Positions 59,861-64,000 of a stretch of DNA of 64,000 nt are shown piece after piece (position 1 is the stretch's first letter; the number at the start of each line of letters is the position of its first letter). The notes beneath the pieces were generated by a model that was not told where the DNA came from, made no database searches, and saw only the letters and a program-made list of their open reading frames with translations. The translations under genes and the position numbers were made by a program. The stretch comes from Monosporascus cannonballus (taxonomy: Eukaryota; Ascomycota; Sordariomycetes; Xylariales): contig QJNS01000303.1 in NCBI GenBank assembly GCA_004154925.1, positions 19,409-83,408 of the forward strand. Direction: 5' to 3'.

Positions 59861-61313
59861 GCGGCTAGGAGCAATAATAGGTTCAGAGGCGGCAGCAATA
59901 TAAGCTGATATTTTATTAGGTAATAGATTAGTAGTCTTATAATGGTAGGAATAACGCCAGCTATGTTGTATTTACATGCCTAAGGCGTCTTGAGTCCCCG
60001 AGCTGCCTTTACACTGCAAAATACAGCCTTTCTCTTTCAGCTAAAGCCACAAAAAGGACCATTTGGTCAAGTGGTACTTGAGGGGAATTATCGCAACAAG
60101 CCGCCCAGTTGGCCCCTTTTGTGTGCTGAGGTACACGACGGTAAAATCTCCAATCTTTTTTTCCCCGCTCATTAGACAACTCTCTCCGTCCTTTTAGAAG
60201 TTTGAAGGTTGTACGCATCTAAGAAAGACATACCCGTGCGGTAGGACTATGACGTAATTAAAGGAAGCTTGATTGAAGTATTGCAAATATGCTCGCGCCA
60301 CCCTAAACTCCGCCATTGAAAATGTGAATGAAGATATATTACCTTTCACAATCATTGAAATTCTCTCTGAGGAAGCTTTCCAAGTCTTTAAAGATATTTG
60401 GTAAATTTTGGAGACGCCCTGCGTCAGAAATATGTGGCTCCTCGCGTTGCTCTCGGGCTAATATCACGTCAGACATGCGAGAAGGACGATCGCTGCCCTA
60501 GGGCTCGAAGAGCATCCTCGGAGATACATCGGGTTAAACCGACAAGCAATGCGTCCCTACTTCCAGATTTCGACATAGAGAATTCACGGTCGTAATGAGA
60601 GGATAGACGCAAGCAGGATAGTTCGCAATATCGAACAATACTGACACAGGCTCTAAACCCGCCGATAAACCAGCCGGTGGGCATTGGCGGATTTGCTTAT
60701 CGGCTGGTTTATACAGCATATACGGGGTATATAAGCGGGCATCTGGAGGAGGCTAAACCTTATATCAGTACGACATGCCTCTCCCGTTACGCCTTGTCCT
60801 TCAAGGGAAAATAAGCAGCCCAGGGGGAACAAAGGAATAGCCCTAAGAGACGGGCCACTTTCCATCTTTGACATGGTTAATGCGACACGACCCAACATGA
60901 CACGTACGAGCAATAATCAGGTTGGAGATTGAGGCGCCTAAACATCCGCATATTGTTCCCAACTAGGCTGTCTCTGTGTGATACCGCGTTAACTAAGCGA
61001 CGGAATTACAGAGAAATTTTGCATGCGGCAGCTCGTGGGGTCCCTTTGGTTGGTTGTCGGCTTTAATTGGTTGCAACGTGTGACCGGGGGAGGACGAAAA
61101 TGTAAGATCTTATGCTTGGCTTATAAATCAGAAACAAAGCATGGGCGGAATATAATAGATATGAGGTTGACTATCCGTTCCTTCTTTTCGTCCCAGCTTT
61201 CCCTTATCCATAACTCGCGAAAACGCTAGTAGCCTTTATTTCGCGCACCGTAAAGCCTAACCCCTTCAAGTTCTGCTACCCCCTATCTCCGTCGTTCAAT
61301 AAGCTCAACAACC
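59861..61313. other. Intergenic
   Basis: 1.45 kb without a recognised gene. It contains the inverted repeat at 60665-60712. Close to the FMN reductase there is TTATAAATC at 61121 and a pyrimidine-rich leader just before the ATG. Confidence 0.5.
60665..60712. repeat. 12-bp perfect inverted repeat
   Basis: ATAAACCAGCCG at 60665-60676 and CGGCTGGTTTAT at 60701-60712, with a 24-base loop. It can form a hairpin; no adjacent gene explains it. Confidence 0.8.
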
Positions 61314-61913
61314 ATGGTCAAAATTGCTATCATCAACGGTAGTACCCGCAAACCCCAAGTGGGCAGCAGCATCGCGGGCTGGGTCCACGACATCGTCAAG
61401 TCGGAGGCAACATCCGAGGCGCAAGTCGAGCCCCTCGCCATCAGCGACTTCAACCTGCCCGTGTTCGACGATCCCGTGGTGCCGGCGTCAGTGTCGGACG
61501 CGACTCCGCTGCAGCAGGAGCACTCGAAAAAATGGAGCGCGGCCATCGCCTCATTCCAGGGGTACGTCTTCGTCATCCCCGAGTACAACGGCGGCGTAGC
61601 GGGCAGTACTAAGAACGCTGTCGACTACCTCTTCCACGAGCTGACCGGCAAGCCCGTCGCCATCATCAGCTACGGCGTCCGCGGTGGTACGCGCGCCAAC
61701 GAGCAGTTGAGCTGGAGCCTCGAGAATGTCCTGAAGATGAAGGTCGTCGACCCCAAGGTCACCCTGCCTTTCGCTCCCGCCGAGATCGGTGCCGCTGTGA
61801 GTGGTACTCTTGGCGAGCAGACTCGGAAGGAGTGGACTGATGCCGGTAAGAAGAACGAGATTCTTAAGGCCTTTGGTAAGGTCAAGGCTGGCCTAAACCA
61901 GCCGAAAGAGTAA
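61314..61913 (+). CDS. NADPH-dependent FMN reductase family protein
   Basis: A 199-codon intronless gene starting at AACCATGGTC. It begins [20 protein letters not shown], the flavodoxin-like phosphate loop (G-S-x-R) that binds FMN phosphate. It has the family motif [20 protein letters not shown] around residues 85-103 and [15 protein letters not shown] after it. Members reduce FMN or quinones and azo compounds with NAD(P)H in the cytosol. Length and motifs are normal for the family, and nothing appears missing. Confidence 0.92.
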   Translation: MVKIAIINGSTRKPQVGSSIAGWVHDIVKSEATSEAQVEPLAISDFNLPVFDDPVVPASVSDATPLQQEHSKKWSAAIASFQGYVFVIPEYNGGVAGSTKNAVDYLFHELTGKPVAIISYGVRGGTRANEQLSWSLENVLKMKVVDPKVTLPFAPAEIGAAVSGTLGEQTRKEWTDAGKKNEILKAFGKVKAGLNQPKE

Positions 61914-62534
61914 GGAGGGTCAGCGTTATCAAGATGAACTGAAACCTACTTATATAAGTGGACGTCATCGGGCCGACAATATGCGTGGAGTGAGTGTCTG
62001 GTCCCTGGAGCGCCTTAAAGGGTCGTGTGCCCATTTTCAATCCGCTTTCACACTATCCGATGCGGTATAACCGTTACACGAGTAGATAGATCTGCCTTTT
62101 TTTTTCCCTGAGCACGAGATAGATGCAATTAGAGTCAAAGAACTTATGTCGTCCACCGTACTGGGCCATCGAGAATGGCGTCTATGCTTCGAACAATGCC
62201 TATTCGTTACACCATAACCGTAATTACAATGTTCATTCCGAGCGGTTATCGTTAGTGCCTTGTTCAAAGGATATTGTTATCCGGGAACTATTAAGATCCA
62301 CGTAGTTAAAGACGATTCAAATCCATAATAGGAACAGGTTTAACTATTTCCGTAATGCCCAATAGGATAAACGATTAAATGCGTAAATTAACTGGCTTAC
62401 TGGTAAACTTTCATAACTGAAATTATGTTGTTACTTAGGCGTATTTCCAGACAGATGTTATGGCACTTTACATCAACACCACCCGATAAAAACCGGAGAA
62501 TAACATGTTAAATAATAACTTTTTTTTTGTTTCA
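61914..62534. other. Intergenic, partly AT-rich
   Basis: 3' flank of the FMN reductase, then AT-rich text from about 62190 to 62530 with AATAGGATAAACGATTAAAT-like phrases. It looks mildly RIP-mutated. No gene was seen. Confidence 0.45.
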
Positions 62535-62881
62535 TGCAGCGGTTAACGTGGTTAGAATATTCTGGGCAACCTTGACAGCATTCCAGACCTAATACGAGTG
62601 TTGCATCTTGGCCATATCGGTACTTTGGTTAATTTCCGAAATTTCCTTTTTCTGCAAATCCCGCATAGCCTGCGCCTCGCGATTTTTAAGGCGCAGGTGT
62701 TTCCCGGCCTCCTGGGTTGCCGCCTGGATCTGCTTAACTCGTTCCTTGCGGGACGCCTTATATACCCGTAATTCCAAAGGCAGCTGTTCGTGGTTTCGGA
62801 TCGTCGAGAGAATAGTGGCGATGGCAACGGTGTCGTTGACAGCTTGGGCAACGCCTTGGTCGAGATATGGCCTTTTCGGGG
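62535..62881 (-). pseudogene. FAD-dependent monooxygenase, C-terminal relic
   Basis: Read on the minus strand from 62881: PKRPYLDQGVAQAVNDTVAI, then LPLELRVYKASRKERVKQIQ and KHLRLKNREAQAMRDLQKKE, and finally VWNAVKVAQNIL. This is the C-terminus of salicylate-hydroxylase-like FAD monooxygenases (P-x-x-x-Q-G...QAxxD, then Y...RxxRxxxIQ...G). A frameshift near 62820 and an in-frame stop near 62588 break it. Nothing upstream of the GQG-like block was found, so only the last quarter of the gene remains. Confidence 0.65.
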
Positions 62882-63299
62882 TTAATATGCAGGTATACCG
62901 AGCCAGGATGCCGGAAAACAGGTTAATTCACAAACGAGGTTGCACATATGACGAAACGGCCGTGACAGGACCTGCGCTTGTATTATTTACGGACGGTCCA
63001 GCAAATCACCAAGCAATGGTATCAGGTATAAGGATAACCTATAAACGCCCAAGAGAGAAGGCGCATACATGGACTGATAAGCCTGCCATAACTAGTGCTA
63101 GAGACCCATTTCTCGCACAGCTCGTAGCTATCGGCTGTATGTTGTGTATGCAGGGAGCGAAGTGAAGGGTGCTGATGTCAGGCAAAAGAACCTCTCACAG
63201 CAAGTGTTCGTATTTACAGACCCAGAGAGCGTTTTTAGATGTGTTCGGAGATGCCTAAAAGGGGGAGATGGTCAAACCCCAAACCGGACACAGGGTTTC
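62882..63299. other. Spacer between two oxidoreductase relics
   Basis: No recognised gene. It is flanked by the divergent FAD monooxygenase and GMC oxidoreductase relics. Confidence 0.4.
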
Positions 63300-63640
63300 C
63301 TGTCATATCCGTCATTCGAACAACTTACTCTCGCCCTCCGTCTCTTCTCTCGGCTGAAAGTTAAGCGCGAGTTTCACTAGGTGAAAGGGCATTCTGGCAT
63401 TACAGGCAACCACCGAGCGGTCTGTCACATCCAGGGGGATGGTCGTCGTCGCAAGTGGAGCCTGTGGATCCCCGGTGGTGCTAGAGAGCTCCGGCATTGG
63501 TGCTCCAGAGATGGTGGTGAAAAAAACCGGTGTCCAAGCCGTTGTGGATCTCACCGGGGTGGGTCCGGTTACGAGGATCATCATCTGGTCGGATTACCTA
63601 TACAGGTCAAGCTCGGCTCATAGGGAGACTTTCGAGGCAG
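63300..63640 (+). pseudogene. GMC oxidoreductase relic
   Basis: The plus strand carries the GMC signature region: MVVVASGACGSPVVLESSGI followed by GAPEMVVKKTGVQAVVDLTG. It then shifts frame at the usual V-G-x-N-x-x-D-H position, where DHHLVGLP can be read in the next frame (about 63575-63598). Preceding text (about 63390-63440) reads ILALQATTERSVTSRG with a stop before it. GMC enzymes are FAD-linked alcohol/aldose oxidases; this is only the middle of such a gene and is not functional. Confidence 0.65.
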
Positions 63641-64000
63641 CTATAAGCATTCACACTAAACAAAGTGAGTCCCACAAGATGAGGGGCGGGAATGGCGTTA
63701 GTATCACTCGTAAACTTCGACGCTATGCGAAGCCTAAAGGTAGGAGTATGAATAGGGGTATATATAGGGGGTAGTCCTCTACGATCTCGGATGTATTTCA
63801 GAACCCGGTTTTTCTAATTGCTCCAACAAGCAATTCTATCCAAGCTCAAAAAATATCCACTAAGACTTTCCTTTTGCGACGTTCTTGTTCGTTTTACCAA
63901 ACGGCCCAAATGTCAGGGAAAATGGTAAAGTACGGAGTGAGAGGCAGAAGAAGCAGCCCAGCAGGTGGTTCATAGTATGGGTAGTGAATAGATGACCATT
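63641..64000. other. Window end, no gene seen
   Basis: No family residues. The GMC frame does not continue recognisably. Confidence 0.4.

Noticed and set aside
1..64000. Secondary-metabolite gene cluster across the window
   Set aside because: No PKS, NRPS, terpene synthase or cluster regulator was seen; the redox genes on the right are relics apart from one FMN reductase.

Overview
The window looks like a chromosomal segment of a filamentous ascomycete (Pezizomycotina, probably Sordariomycetes). The signs are short introns of about 50-90 nt with GTRNGT donors, CTAAC-type branch points and YAG acceptors; fungus-specific families (HET, SAT4 rhodopsin-like, Clr5-ankyrin, DUF1765); and an AT-rich island carrying repeat-induced point mutation (RIP). 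I cannot name the species.

Layout. 1-791: 3' end of a SAT4-type membrane protein. 1384-3540: relics of a DUF3435 (FluG/Starship-captain-type) tyrosine recombinase and of a second SAT4 N-terminus. 4134-6584: HET-domain protein. 9058-13251: six-exon Clr5-ankyrin gene with one decayed internal exon. 14223-14911 (-): small secreted protein. 18854-22574 (-): DUF1765/UPF0592 protein. 26041-27422: HET relic. 27961-32117 (-): MDR-type ABC transporter. 32420-47112: a 14.7 kb AT-rich island. 47150-47830: gypsy pol relic. 48581-49978 (-): GH5 glucanase. 52523-53423: membrane-anchored glutaredoxin. 54938-56045: F-box protein. 56435-59860: relics and small candidate genes. 61314-61913: NADPH-dependent FMN reductase. 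62535-63640: relics of an FAD monooxygenase and a GMC oxidoreductase.

The AT-rich island is the main find. It is not diffuse: it is bounded by 14-bp terminal inverted repeats starting TAGGG (one transition between the two ends) and by a perfect 8-bp target duplication CCGTCATC, which is the structure of a hAT-superfamily DNA transposon. Inside sits a complete Ty3/gypsy LTR retrotransposon (33594-39159) with TG...CA LTRs, a 5-bp target duplication AAAGA, a polypurine tract and a recognisable RIP-damaged reverse transcriptase. The LTRs differ by about 23 substitutions that I count by eye, all transitions. Surviving cytosines in the island are almost all in CpG. The outer element lies about 300 bp upstream of the ABC transporter start codon.

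The intact genes do not form an obvious pathway or biosynthetic cluster. They are single housekeeping-like or accessory genes (transport, redox, wall glucan turnover, non-self recognition) separated by long spacers and many decayed genes, as in a subtelomeric or accessory compartment. Splice models were worked out by hand from frame, donor, branch and acceptor signals and are inferences; spliced lengths were checked for divisibility by three.
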